DNA from: Asterias rubens
Lineage: Eukaryota; Echinodermata; Asteroidea; Forcipulatida; Asteriidae
Direction: 5' to 3'
DNA length: 64,000 nt
NCBI RefSeq assembly: GCF_902459465.1
Contig: NC_047083.1
Coordinates: 6,439,526-6,503,525, forward strand
Positions within the stretch are counted from its first letter, which is position 1. Each line of letters opens with the position of its first letter. The notes under the pieces were generated by a model. The model did no database searches. It was given only the letters and a program-made list of their open reading frames with translations, and was not told the DNA's origin. Position numbers and translations under genes: made by a program. Positions 19,850 to 30,736 of this stretch are shown here, one piece after another.

Positions 19850-20830
19850 AAAGACTACACAAAAAAGCGACAGAAAGACTCCAAAGCAATGAGGCTGATC
19901 AAAGTGAACTGGTTCAGATAAAAGCTGAACTGCAAAACCTAAGGACTGAGAATGAACTCCTTAAACAGAAAATGAAGGACGCCGGTAAAAAATACAACTG
20001 GAAGGAAACTACTGTGCAAGAGCTGTACCGCTTCATTGCAGTTATCATTTTCATGGGCTTGGTGACGGTTTCCCACATTCATGACATTGCAAGAATACTG
20101 GTCGGAAGAGGGATTTTTTGGGCAGCCTTTTGCCAAAACGCATCATGTCCCGGTACAGGTTTATGCCAATACTTTGGAACCTCCGTCTAAGCGATCCCGA
20201 TGAAGATGAAGCCAACCAGCGACTAAAGACCATCAATAGCCCCAACTGTGACCGGCTTTTCAAAACTAAACCACTCTACAACGAACATTGTCTAGCATGC
20301 AAAGCTTTTTATGCCCCTAACATCAACATTTCCATTGATGAGCCTATAGTTGCTTCCAAAGCCCGCATCGGCATCAAACAGTATATAAAGGACAAACCCA
20401 CAAAATGGGGATACAAACTCTTTGTCATTTGTGATTCCAAAACTGGTTACACGTGTGACTTTTTTATACATGCTGGCAAGAGTGAGCGTGTCACAGATAA
20501 TGGGCTCACCCTAGCATGTGGGACAGTGCGGGAAAACTGCAGGGGCTTCCCAAAGACCAAGGAGAATGGTATCCCGAGAAATGCAACACGTGGTACCATT
20601 CAATGGATAAGGGACAGGGAGCTACTCTTTGTGAAGTGGAAGGACACGAGGGAGGTTACCATGCTGTCCATGATTCACTCTGCATGTGGCAATGACACTG
20701 TCCAAAGAAAGGCCAAAAATCAAGCCACTGGGTCATTTGAGAGAGTCAATGTTCCAATACATTGTAGCTCCAGGTGTAAAAGATTATAACCAACCGATGG
20801 GCGGTGTCAATTTATCGGACCAACTTGTCC
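19850..20830 (+). pseudogene. piggyBac transposase, degenerate
   Basis: A coiled-coil-like lead (AELQNLRTENELLKQKMK) precedes the DDE_Tnp_1_7 fold: YRFIAVIIFMGLV, RYRFMPILWNLRLSD, NISIDEPIV (first catalytic Asp), KPTKWGYKLFVICDSKTGY, then ACGTVREN, VPGVKDYNQPMGGVNLSDQL (third catalytic Asp). The segment that should carry the second Asp (the DN-F-S stretch) is missing between NGLT and ACGTVREN, which indicates an internal deletion near 20510. Two frameshifts (near 20120 and near 20760) also break it. It is a dead copy, but it shows that the TTAA-specific superfamily has been active in this genome. Confidence 0.85.
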
Positions 20831-20845
20831 AACTGTTTTCTAAAT

Positions 20846-21235
20846 TTGGTAAATCACTTTTAAGTTCTAACAACTATAGACATTTGCTCGCACCCAACAG
20901 AAACAATAATCTTAGAAATACTAACAAACTTTGCCCAATCAGGTGTAGAACGAACCGGTACAAAAACAGCCCAGTTCCTTCCCTAACCACCCTTCTCAAC
21001 AGTCGAATTTTTAACTTCTTGTTTTTTGTGGAGCTGGAATCCAAGTTGTAGTTTTTTGTCAATAATTATTGTACATAATCTTTTAAAACAATTTTGCTGT
21101 AAACACTTCCTATTTTAATGTTTTTATATTGTTTTTTCTTGTTGTGTATCTTTTAAACTCAATTCAGCCCTCGGGTTGCGATGTTTGAATTTTTAATAAA
21201 CCAATAATAAAATATAAAAATAAAATAAAAATTAT
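20846..21235 (+). mobile_element. LINE 3' end fragment
   Basis: Directly after the piggyBac homology the frame continues as RCRTNRYKNSPVPSLTTLLN, a motif like the C-terminal end of many LINE ORF2 proteins, then TAG. A 3' region ending in AATAAAATATAAAAATAAAA follows. The LINE 3' end appears inserted into, or joined to, the piggyBac copy. Confidence 0.55.
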
Positions 21236-21239
21236 AACG

Positions 21240-21710
21240 TGTTGCACAAAACCAGAAAGTGGTACAAAACTCATGGCATGTGCCAACGCAGCAGGCTTTT
21301 ATCTACCACCAATGATGATTTTTCCAGGGGTTAGGTTTAACTAAAACCCAGTGGCAGGAGCACCTGAGGGCGCCTTCTTTGGAAGAAGTTCAAATGGTTG
21401 GATAGATTCAAAAGTGTGTTATGAATGGGTCGCAAATCAGTTCCTTCCAACAATAAAGTCAAGATTAATTCATCTCCCTGTTATTCTCTTCGTCGATGGA
21501 CATAGCACTCACGTCAGCCTGCAGACGACTATGTTTTGCAGAGATTGACATCATCCTCTAGAGGGCGCTATTCAAAAAAAGACAAGAAAAAGAGCCTGTT
21601 GACCCAGCCAGCTCTTCCTCCAGTTCAGAATCTGATATAGGAATCAATGATGAATCAGATAAATCGGACATCATTCAGGGGGACTTTGTTGTGGTGAAGG
21701 TTACAAAATT
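21240..21710 (+). pseudogene. pogo/Tigger-type DDE transposase fragment
   Basis: The frames read CANAAGFYLPPMMIFPGVRF, then APEGAFFGRSSNGWIDSKV, then LPVILFVDGHSTHVSL. These match the middle of DDE_1 (Tigger/pogo) transposases, with the second catalytic Asp in FVDGHSTH. Further on lie an acidic serine-rich stretch and GDFVVVKV. There are in-frame stops at about 21340 and 21546, so it is a pseudogene fragment. Confidence 0.7.
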
Positions 21711-21979
21711 AGGCCAGTTCTTTTTCAGCAATAGTTTGTTATTTTTATTTATTATGATTTTTTATTTATGGAATTTACTTGCAGCTCTATACTACAATGA
21801 AAATGCAGAACGAAGACAATGCAAGATGAAGAAGATACAGCAGTTGCAGGTTTGGTGTCAAGGTTTGCAAAAGTAACCCAACCTGTTTGCAGACTGCAGC
21901 CAACACTAGGCAACTTACGCCATAAACGTTGCGCAAGTGGACTTACGCAGTTGCGTAAAGTTTCGTGAAATCGGCCCCA

Positions 21980-22090
21980 GGGGCTACAGTCAATACCCGA
22001 GTGGCAGCCACTGCTTTAGCACCTGCAGGAGAACCCTGTCTTACTTGTACAGTAGGTAAAGACATCAAGCATTTGTATGTTGTCAACAAC
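21980..22090 (+). repeat. Duplicated segment (shared with 23817-23934 and partly 22935-23040)
   Basis: GGGGCTACAGTCAATACCCG through CATTTGTATGTTGTCAAC recurs at 23817-23934, where 8 bases (TCTGTAGG) are inserted, and a diverged copy occurs at about 22935-23040. The origin is unknown. It marks local duplication of TE-like coding debris. Confidence 0.7.
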
Positions 22091-22559
22091 CAGATTTGGC
22101 AGCAGATGAGTTTTCTGAATGGATTAACCTCGGTATGGAGATTGACATCCCGTCATATACGTACCAGATCAAGGCTCAAGGTTCATGACCCTCGAACTGT
22201 CTATAAGACAGATATATTCACTACAATATACATGTATTTACTATCATGTTAAGTTTACCCAAACTTTGCTCAACTTACCCCGCTCTCCCCACTACCTACA
22301 TTATGAAGCACTTGATATATAACCGTTTACTGATGGTCAATGTATCAGTAAGGGAGGCCGTCTTTAACTAACCCCCATTTACTGTCAGTGAATGTATCAG
22401 TAACTTGCAGGTTTTCTAATTGGTATTTGACAGGGGGTAATCTGCAGGGACAACAGCAGCATTCTGAAAGTTATATGGAAACATAGGACAACTACGGAGT
22501 CACCTTCAAATGGATACACCATCGATTGCGATGACTGCCACAGCCAGCAGTACTGTAAA

Positions 22560-22780
22560 AACCAAAAGTACACAATCTAAAGATGTGTTAGGTTGGTTGT
22601 GTGTGAAAATCTCTGAAAAGGGTGTTAACACCGAGAGGGTGATAGTCTACTGCCAAAGTAGAAAACATGCAGTGAGCTCTTCTCCATGTTTATGTTCCTG
22701 CAGATAATCATGCATACTTTAACATGTATCACACAAACAAAGAAATGGGTGCTACCAAAACACCAACTAAACCAAACAAT
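22560..22780 (+). pseudogene. RecQ-like helicase fragment
   Basis: KISEKGVNTERVIVYCQSRKH followed in another frame by YFNMYHTNKE resembles the start of the second helicase lobe in RecQ-like proteins that are abundant as TE-associated copies in marine invertebrates. There is no complete ORF. Confidence 0.35.
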
Positions 22781-23344
22781 GTTATTTCATCGCTACCATC
22801 TGACAGCAGTGGTCGGCATATTACGGAAGATGATAGATCTGCAAGTATTGATGCGCAACAGAGGAAACTCATGAAGAAAATCAAAGCTGAGAAGAAGAAC
22901 CTTCCTGCTCCAAGTTCTTGACTGTTTCTGCAGAAGCTCCTGGAGAGTTCTGTCTTACTTGTAGGTAAAAACATCAAGCGTTTGTTTGTTGTCGACCACA
23001 ACAAACTGAGGATAAGAGGAGGAGTAACCGATATCAGCTCTCAGAAGGGAGAACCTTTGAAGACAGTTTATAGAATAAACACTGAAAACGAAGATGAACT
23101 AAACAAAACACAACACAATCTCCTGTCTGATTTAAAGAGGACCAATGTAACCATTCATGGGGAAATAAAGTAATAAACACAAACATTGCATACAGAAAAT
23201 TATTTTTTTTACCACTTTGTGCTATACCTTTGCACAGAACAAAACTCTGACAACATGTGCCTCTTTGGAGACTCGGACAAAAGTTAATCATAGATGTTGT
23301 GCATGCCAAATTTATGACTTCATAATTTTGGATTATCCTTTCAG

Positions 23345-23626
23345 AATACCACAACATCAAAGGCTCCAAAAGCCATGAAGCAGAGAACGAAGACTGCACA
23401 AAAGAAGATTGCTGACAGGGACGCTCAGGAAATGATGAAGGATGAGTTGTTAAGGGAACAGTTTCCTATCAAAGAAGCTCCAGGTCCTTCAACATCAACG
23501 GAAATAAGCAGAACTGACATGCCATTGTCGGCAGTTTATGGGTACCAAATAAACACATTATTAGATTTAGATGGCAAAGACAAGTTGCGTGACACATGGG
23601 AACCTCACATAGGAAGAAAGGAATGA
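23345..23626 (+). CDS. Unidentified charged open frame
   Basis: Possible exon with KAPKAMKQRTKTAQKKIAD and LLREQFPIKEAPGPSTST, ending at TGA 23624-23626. It is lysine/glutamate-rich with no domain that I recognise. It could be one more piece of the mosaic or a small exon of an unknown gene. Confidence 0.25.
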   Translation, partial: NTTTSKAPKAMKQRTKTAQKKIADRDAQEMMKDELLREQFPIKEAPGPSTSTEISRTDMPLSAVYGYQINTLLDLDGKDKLRDTWEPHIGRKE

Positions 23627-23975
23627 TGCTCTCCAGGAAACTCTAGACGAACAGATTGTTATCAACCTAAAGCTTAGAAGTAAGCTCAGAGCAAAAGATG
23701 AGATAACAAAGCAACTCAGACGGCGGCCAGCTACATTTGTAACTGCGCATAACTTGAGCAACTGCTCTCTCGCCTCCATTAACCAGGCAGTTGATGGAGT
23801 TTTTATCTTCTTGTGTTGGGGCTACAGTCAATACCCGAGTGGCAGCCACTGCTTTAGCACCTGCAGGAGAACCCTGTCTTACTTGTACAGTAGGTCTGTA
23901 GGTAAAGACATCAAGCATTTGTATGTTGTCAACCACAAGAAAATGTTGATAAGAGGACGGGTAACCGATATCAGC

Positions 23976-25366
23976 TTGCGGTACTTGCTACGGCAACTCA
24001 TTCAAGCGTGTGGACATACACTTGCGGTACTTGCTACGGCAACTCATTCAAGCGTGTGGACATACACTTGCGGTACTTGCTACGGCAACTCATTCATGCG
24101 TGTGGACATACACTTGCGGTACTTGCTACGGCAACTCATTCATGCGTGTGGACATACACTTGCGGTACTTGCTACGGCAACTCATTCATGCGTGTGGACA
24201 TACACTTGCGGTACTTGCTACGGCAACTCATTCATGCGTGTGGACATACACTTGCGGTACTTGCTACGGCAACTCATTCATGCGTGTGGACATACACTTG
24301 CGGTACTTGCTACGGCAACTCATTCATACGTGTGGACATACACTTGCGGTACTTGCTACGGCAAATCATTCATGCGTGTGGACATACACTTGCGGTACTT
24401 GCTACGGCAAATCATTCAAGCGTGTGGACATACACTTGCGGTACTTGCTACGGCAAATCATTCAAGCGTGTGGACATACACTTGCGGTACTTGCTACGGC
24501 AAATCATTCAAGCGTGTGGACATACACTTGCGGTACTTGCTACGGCAACTCATTCATGCGTGTGGACATACACTTGCGGTACTTGCTACGGCAACTCATT
24601 CAAGCGTGTGGACATACATTTGCGGTACTTGCTACGGCAACTCATTCATGCGTGTGGACATACACTTGCGGTACTTGCTACGGCAACTCATTCATGCGTG
24701 TGGACATACACTTGCGGTACTTGCTACGGCAACTCATTCATGCGTGTGGACATACACTTGCGGTACTTGCTACGGCAACTCATTCATGCGTGTGGACATA
24801 CACTTTCGGTACTTGCTACGGCAACTCATTCATGCGTGTTGACATACACTTGCGGTACTTGCTACGGCAAATCATTCATGCGTGTGGACATACACTTGCG
24901 GTACTTGCTACGGCAAATCATTCAAGCGTGTGGACATACACTTGCGGTACTTGCTACGGCAAATCATTCAAGCGTGTGGACATACACTTGCGGTACTTGC
25001 TACGGCAACTCATTCATGCGTGTGGACATACACTTGCGGTACTTGCTACGGCAAATCATTCATGCGTGTGGACATACACTTGCGGTACTTGCTACGGCAA
25101 ATCATTCAAGCGTGTGGACATACACTTGCGGTACTTGCTACGGCAAATCATTCAAGCGTGTGGACATACACTTGCGGTACTTGCTACGGCAACTCATTCA
25201 TGCGTGTGGACATACACTTGCGGTACTTGCTACGGCAACTCATTCAAGCGTGTGGACATACATTTGCGGTACTTGCTACGGCAACTCATTCAAGCGTGTG
25301 GACATACACTTGCGGTACTTGCTACAGCAAATCATTCAAGCGTGTGGACATACACTTGCGATACAA
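23976..25366. repeat. 46-bp minisatellite, about 30 copies
   Basis: The unit begins ACTTGCGGTACTTGCTACGG and ends GCGTGTGGACATAC. Two sites vary in nearly every copy: CAACTCATT/CAAATCATT and CAAGCG/CATGCG. They form blocks of like-typed copies, so the array holds higher-order history. Since 46 leaves remainder 1 when divided by 3, a 46-residue repeat is read through all three frames in turn. The unit has no stop in any plus-strand frame, so long open frames arise. I treat them as artefacts. Confidence 0.97.
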
Positions 25367-25763
25367 GCATGAATTGAATGTGAGTTCAAAGCCAGCAACA
25401 CTGCAACAAAATTGGCTAGAAACGTTTTTGTTGCACTCTTCAGGAAAGAGGAAGTGATCAGACGCAACCTGACAGGCAAGAAGTCCAATGCTCACATTGT
25501 CACAATGCTTCTGTTATCCAGGTGGACATTGGGAATGGTGTGCTGTTAGAGAAGGTGTAGAAGTAACTTGATGTTCAAACATGTGGGCACATTTCTGGTT
25601 TGTCACATCCAAACTTTTGGGCCATTTGTTTAAAGAATGATTATAGTATTAATTGATTGCATACTAAATACATACATCTACTTATTATTTTGATTTTCCC
25701 TATTCTATTGTTATTTTTTGAAATTTTCTTTTCGGGGTGGGGTGTTCAAATTTGAACATTGAT

Positions 25764-26776
25764 CACGCGATAAGTGATGCGATACGTGATACGCGATAAG
25801 TGATGCAATACGTGATACGCGATAAGTGATGCGATACGTGATATGCGATAAGTGATGCGATACGTGATACGCGATAAGTGATGCGATACGTGATACGCGA
25901 TAAGTGATGCGATACGTGATACGCGATAAGTGATGATAACGTGACACGCGATAAGTGATGCGATACGTGATAAGTGATGCGATACGTGATACGCGAAAAG
26001 TGATACGCGATACGTGATACGCGATAAGTGATACGCTTTACGTGATACGCGATAAGTGATATGTGATACGCGATAAGTGATGCGATACGTGATACGCGAT
26101 AAGTGATGCGATACGTGATACGCGATAAGTGATGCGATACGTGATACACGATAAGTGATGCGATACGTGATATGCGATAAGTGATGCGATACGTGATACG
26201 CGATAAGTGATGCGATACGTGATACACGATAAGTGATGCGATACGTGATACACGATAAGTGATGCGATACGTGATGCGATACGTGATATGCGATAAGTGA
26301 TGCGATACGTGATATGCGATAAGTGATGCGATACGTGATATGCGATAAGTGATGCGATACGTGATACGCGATAAGTGATGCGATACGTGATACACGATAA
26401 GTGATGCGATACGTGATACACGATAAGTGATGCGATACGTGATACGCGATAAGTGATGCGATACATGATACACGATAAGTGATGCGATACGTGATACACG
26501 ATAAGTGATGCGATACGTGATACGCGATAAGTGATGCGATACGTGATACACGATAAGTGATGCGATACGTGATACGCGATAAGTGATGCGATACGTGATA
26601 CGCGATAAGTGATGCGATACGTGATACACGATAAGTGATGCGATACGTGATACGCGATAAGTGATGCGATACGTGATACACGATAAGTGATGCGATACGT
26701 GATACGCGATAAGTGATGCGATACGTGATACGCGATAAGTGATGCGATACGTGATACGCGATAAGTGATGTGATAC
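25764..26776. repeat. 26-bp minisatellite, about 39 copies, rich in GATA words
   Basis: The unit is GATACGTGATACGCGATAAG plus TGATGC. Copies vary mainly at ACGCG/ACACG/ATGCG. Around 25,970-26,060 the phase is disturbed by short units. Each unit has one GATAAG and a GATACG, so about 40 GATA-factor-like sites recur at 26-bp spacing on the plus strand. Minus-strand frames built from it are artefacts. Confidence 0.97.
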
Positions 26777-26779
26777 CAA

Positions 26780-27100
26780 TGTATAGACATGGACCCTTTC
26801 TTACATCTCTAACAATATCTCTGAAAATCTGATTCACATTTTTTTCTGAATGTTTCTTTTGTTTGTTTCTGTGTCATTGCTTTGTGTTGTCCTTTCTATT
26901 TTGTCTTCCTTGTTCAATACTGTTTTGTTAAATATATTTGTTTTGTGTGTTTAAGGCATTTATAAGCTTCAGCTTCTTGTGTAATAGCTCCACTTCGTGG
27001 AGTTTTCTTGTAACAATTGTTTTGTTTCTCTAAAGTGATTATTCATGTGGAAATAAATGTTAATGAATTGAATTTAATCGAAATGTTGTATGGCTTAATT
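26780..27100. other. AT-rich spacer, nothing recognised
   Basis: T-rich sequence between the GATA-word array and the next exon-like fragment. No supported gene. Confidence 0.4.
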
Positions 27101-27105
27101 TCCAG

Positions 27106-27240
27106 GTTCACGATTCATTTATCAAAACACTGGTGGAGAACATCAAAGAGCGTTTCCCACAAACAGAGATTTTGGACGCTATGACTGTGTTTGATGTTCA
27201 CAAACTTCCCACAAGCAGTCAAGATGCAGAAGTGACATAG
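27106..27240 (+). pseudogene. hAT/ZNF862-like terminal exon fragment
   Basis: After an acceptor (TTTCCAG) 44 codons end at TAG 27238: FIKTLVENIKERFPQTEILD then MTVFDVHKLP. This resembles the segment of ZNF862/KIAA1586-like proteins, domesticated hAT transposases, that contains F-x-L-V-E-N-L-x-x-R-F-P. It stands alone, so it is probably debris. Confidence 0.4.
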
Positions 27241-27587
27241 CACAGCATGGGAAGACCATAATTAAGTATTTGAAGGTGGTTTAATTTATTGTGTTCATAT
27301 TGCATCATAAGAATTGACTAGTGTATGAAAAAATCTGCAATTTTGTTTTCTTCTTAGTATGTCACAATTTTGTTTTGTTATTATTTAAGACGCTCTTTGT
27401 TAAACGCTATACATATTCATGGAGGCCTACAGGAATATCTGGTAATGTCTGCTACCTGTAAAGCAGGCAGGTAGCCGACAATTATTACTCCAAAACACAA
27501 GGCAGCAACGTGCTCACTAACAAAAGAATGCGACTTCAATCAAGATGGTGTATCGTGGCTCCTCTTGACACCAACATTATTAGTTTA

Positions 27588-27740
27588 CAATGTACAGGTG
27601 TAGTGTTCACAATCTTCTGTTCCCTGATGGGTTGGAGGTGATCAACCTAATCCAAGAGATCTGTAATGTACAGGTGTAGTGTTCACACTCTTCTGTTCCC
27701 TGATGGGTTGGAGGTGATCAACCTAATCCAAGAGATCTGT
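27588..27740. repeat. Tandem duplication of about 77 bp
   Basis: AATGTACAGGTGTAGTGTTC through CCAAGAGATCTGT occurs twice back to back with a single substitution (ACAATC/ACACTC). Confidence 0.85.
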
Positions 27741-27744
27741 TCAG

Positions 27745-28170
27745 TGATCTAGTGAGAGGCCCAGCAAGACTATATCAACTGACTGGAGAAACCCCTCAGT
27801 CTTTGCTGGCTATTTCCAGAGATTTGGAACCCTTAATTACCAACCAGGGAAGAGGCAGAAGACACGCAAACCAACCCATCAACAGAGTTTTGATGGCTCT
27901 GATATGGCTTCACCAATACCCAACGTAAGTATCCTTTCTGCCCTTTTTATCATGGACAGAGCAGCTGTGACGCAAGATATTTATTCGTTCATAACTTTAC
28001 TTTGGTACTATTTGTAAATCATTTAATTCCTGGCCAAGCAGTAAAGAATGGTTTGCAATGAGGGGGCAATTGTTACATTTCCCCGCGCAGTACGGCAATC
28101 GATGGCACCCTACATGAAATTCTGCGACCACTGGCAGGAAAATCAAAAAGATTTTTACAGCGGGTATTCT
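27745..28170 (+). pseudogene. Harbinger/IS5-like transposase fragments (helix-turn-helix region)
   Basis: RGPARLYQLTGETPQSLLAI and NRVLMALIWLHQYPT (27745-27925) resemble the HTH_4 region before DDE_4 nucleases, where tLtWLr.yPt is typical. A donor-like GTAAGT follows at 27925. A second piece near 28090-28170 (TAIDGTLHEILRPLAGKS) continues the family pattern. The DDE core is not seen. Confidence 0.45.
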
Positions 28171-28264
28171 TGAAATCATTGCATGACCACACAGGTATTA
28201 GGTTTTTACAGTTCATTATTTGTATTAACCAAATCATGTCAAGTTTAAAATACATGGCTAAGTT

Positions 28265-28545
28265 TTAATACCGGTTTGACTTCAACCAGGGGGCAGGGGG
28301 AGACCAGCCTCCAGTCATTCTCAGTGTCGTCCCAGATGTAGTTGCTCGACTGTCTGCTGACTTACAAAGCAAGAGACACAAAGGGTACTTTGACAACCTG
28401 TTTTGCACAATACCCCTGATGCTCCATCCAAAAGAACATGGAGTCAAGAGTGCCACCACTATTCAAAGAACTACAGGCCAGCCAAGTATGAATATTCAAG
28501 TGAGTCCTAATGCAGACCCTATTGACTGTCTCAGTTACTGATAAA
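28265..28545 (+). pseudogene. piggyBac-like middle fragment
   Basis: KGYFDNLFCTIPLMLHPKEH then GVKSATTIQRTTG resembles the piggyBac stretch FDN.F.S.PL...L...G..ATGT.R, which carries the second catalytic Asp. The frame ends at TGA near 28540. It comes from a different copy than the one at 19850, which lacks this part. Confidence 0.4.
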
Positions 28546-28881
28546 CTCATTGACATCTTGGTAAGGGAAACTAATTTGTATGCCTCTCAATACATTTGTG
28601 ACAAGCAAATTACAGTCAAATGCCAGTGCCTTGCCTCACTTTAGAGCTTTTACTTTTGATTGTCTCTTTTTCTGATTTTCTTGGTTGTTTTCAGAATTGT
28701 TTAACATTGCAATGGCATTTTAATTGCTACTTCATAGATGTTGGTAATAATCCTCTCCCTGTATTGTTCTAATGTGTAATGTAATTGTTAATGGTTTACT
28801 CCTTTTGTACATATATTGTCATGCGTCTTTGAACAGCGCTGCCTACAATTATAAATTAAGTTATTATTTTTATCATCCCAG

Positions 28882-29052
28882 CATTCTCTCTCGCATAATA
28901 GGCTTGCAGCTTTCCAAGCTGAAGGGATGATCCATCCAATAACGGCTACTGAATTCATTGATCCATCAAACTGCGCCTCTGATCCTGACTCTGTTAGAGT
29001 AGGATTTCAGGCCATAACTGAGCACTCTATGCCACTACACTCTAAGAAGTAA
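28882..29052 (+). pseudogene. Unidentified open fragment
   Basis: About 56 codons after a possible acceptor (CATCCCAG) read HNRLAAFQAEGMIHPITATE and then FIDPSNCASDPDSVRVGF. They end at TAA. I do not recognise the family. Confidence 0.25.
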
Positions 29053-29054
29053 TG

Positions 29055-30420
29055 CAATGTTGCACAGATTGACACAAAGTGGATGAAGGTTTCTTACAAA
29101 TACCCAAACTCTCTGCAATCTGCACTAGCTTAAAATGAAAGCAAAATTTACCATTCTACCAACTCACAGCTTTATCTTTCAACACCCAATTTGGGATCTC
29201 TAGTGATATCTGTCCCAACCCTGTGCCTTTAAATAATTGCAATAATGCACTCATCTCAAAAACAACGGCGAATGAACTGTAGTCCTATGTAAGGTAATGA
29301 CCAACTTCAGGAATTAGGTAAAACATTACCTACTTTCTCTCTTCCCCAACCACTATGTAACATGTTTCATAACTTGATGTTTCCTTTACATGTATGTTGG
29401 CCAGATGTGAACAGTGACCTGTTTTGTCTCAAGATCTAGTCTTAGCTTAATAAAAAAATACATTCTTACTGTTATTTACTTTTTAAACTAAAGTGGCTGA
29501 AAGCAATTTTTTTAAAAGGTAATCCTGTGCTCAGGAACCGCTGAAAAGCTGTATCAGCTCATCATTGAAAAAAAAAAAAAAAAACCCAAAACACAATTTC
29601 AGTTTGATAGCATTGTTTACCAAGAACCTAGGTGACCTAAAATCCATCCCAGGCATTTGCCCAAGTTTCAGTCTCACTCAACTTGGTCAAAGGGGAAGCT
29701 TTTAGTCTACAATCCCAGCCATATCTCCTTGGCTCCCCTGCCCCCTTTCAATGTTCTGATTGCACAGTCTTCTGCGCCCCAGTCAACAAGAGCGAGGGGA
29801 CAGGGGAAATGATTATTGTCAGTGGGAAGTGAAAAGGGAACGGCTTTATGTAACCTTAGGAATGGGTGGCCCAAGCATTTTGGCCGGGATTGTATACAGA
29901 TTACCTTACAGTTTTCCATATTGGTCTATCTTTGATACTTCATTTTGATATTCATGGACTGAAACGCAGAGATTTTGGTAATTGAGTTGGCAAAATACTC
30001 TGATGGATTAGGCCATTTTATAGATTCCTTGCACAAGCAGTATACAATATTTTTCTCATATGTACAATATGTAACAATGTAAAAAGTATTTATTGATTAA
30101 CTCTCAAACTCTCTCTTCCTAGCATGAAAAAGCTTTTTCGTGTTTTTTTTGCAAGTGACTATTATTATATCTTTCTGGTCATGAAACCAATGAACTATCC
30201 AACTTGCCTTGCACAGTAACCCATAGGCCTCAAGATAGCTGTCAAGAGATGATTTTTTTAAGGAGTTTACCTGACCTTTGACCTTTGTTGAAGGAGAGTG
30301 TTCTCTGATTGGTTGGATGAGTTGAACATGTGATGAGTTGTCATCTCATTAATGTCTACTTCACTCCTGCCTTACCCTGTCTGTGTAACAAAGAGAAACA
30401 AACAAGCATCAGTCTACTGT
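29055..30420. other. Intergenic, no gene seen
   Basis: AT-rich non-coding sequence with an A-run at about 29568-29583. No exon or repeat could be supported. Confidence 0.4.
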
Positions 30421-30424
30421 ATTA

Positions 30425-30645
30425 TGGTACTGTGTGGTGTCATGGTCCAGTTGTTAAGAGCATCAAATATAATTACCGTAATTAACAATTCAAAAATCTG
30501 GCCCCAACCTCAAGGTTTTGAAAAACTTCTGCCATTGACAGCGCGTCAAAATGACAATGCATTGACGAGATACATGTTGAGATACATGTTCAAGTGAGAA
30601 GACTGGTCTTTGACAGTTACCAAAGGTGTCCAGTGTCTTTAACAA
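30425..30645 (+). mobile_element. SINE head fragment followed by right end of a TTAA MITE
   Basis: TGTGGTGTCATGGTCCAG (30432) is the first part of the tRNA-derived SINE. About 100 bp on, GAGATACATGTTCAAGTGAG and GTGTCCAGTGTCTTTAAC (to 30643) match the right end of MITE family A. Both are truncated. Confidence 0.6.
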
Positions 30646-30736
30646 AAAGCTAAAGAGCAAGGCTTGACTTTATTAGCCATTCTTTTCGCATTTTGGTTAC
30701 ACTGAACCCATTGGATTAAAGAATGAATACACAGCC

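Noticed and set aside
24008-25457. Repetitive 360-455 codon frames over the 46-bp array
   Set aside because: The same 46 residues are read in three frames in turn because the unit has no stops. Nothing indicates transcription or selection.
25746-26837. Minus-strand frames of 250-363 codons over the 26-bp array
   Set aside because: By-product of a repeat lacking stops in those frames; no protein signal.
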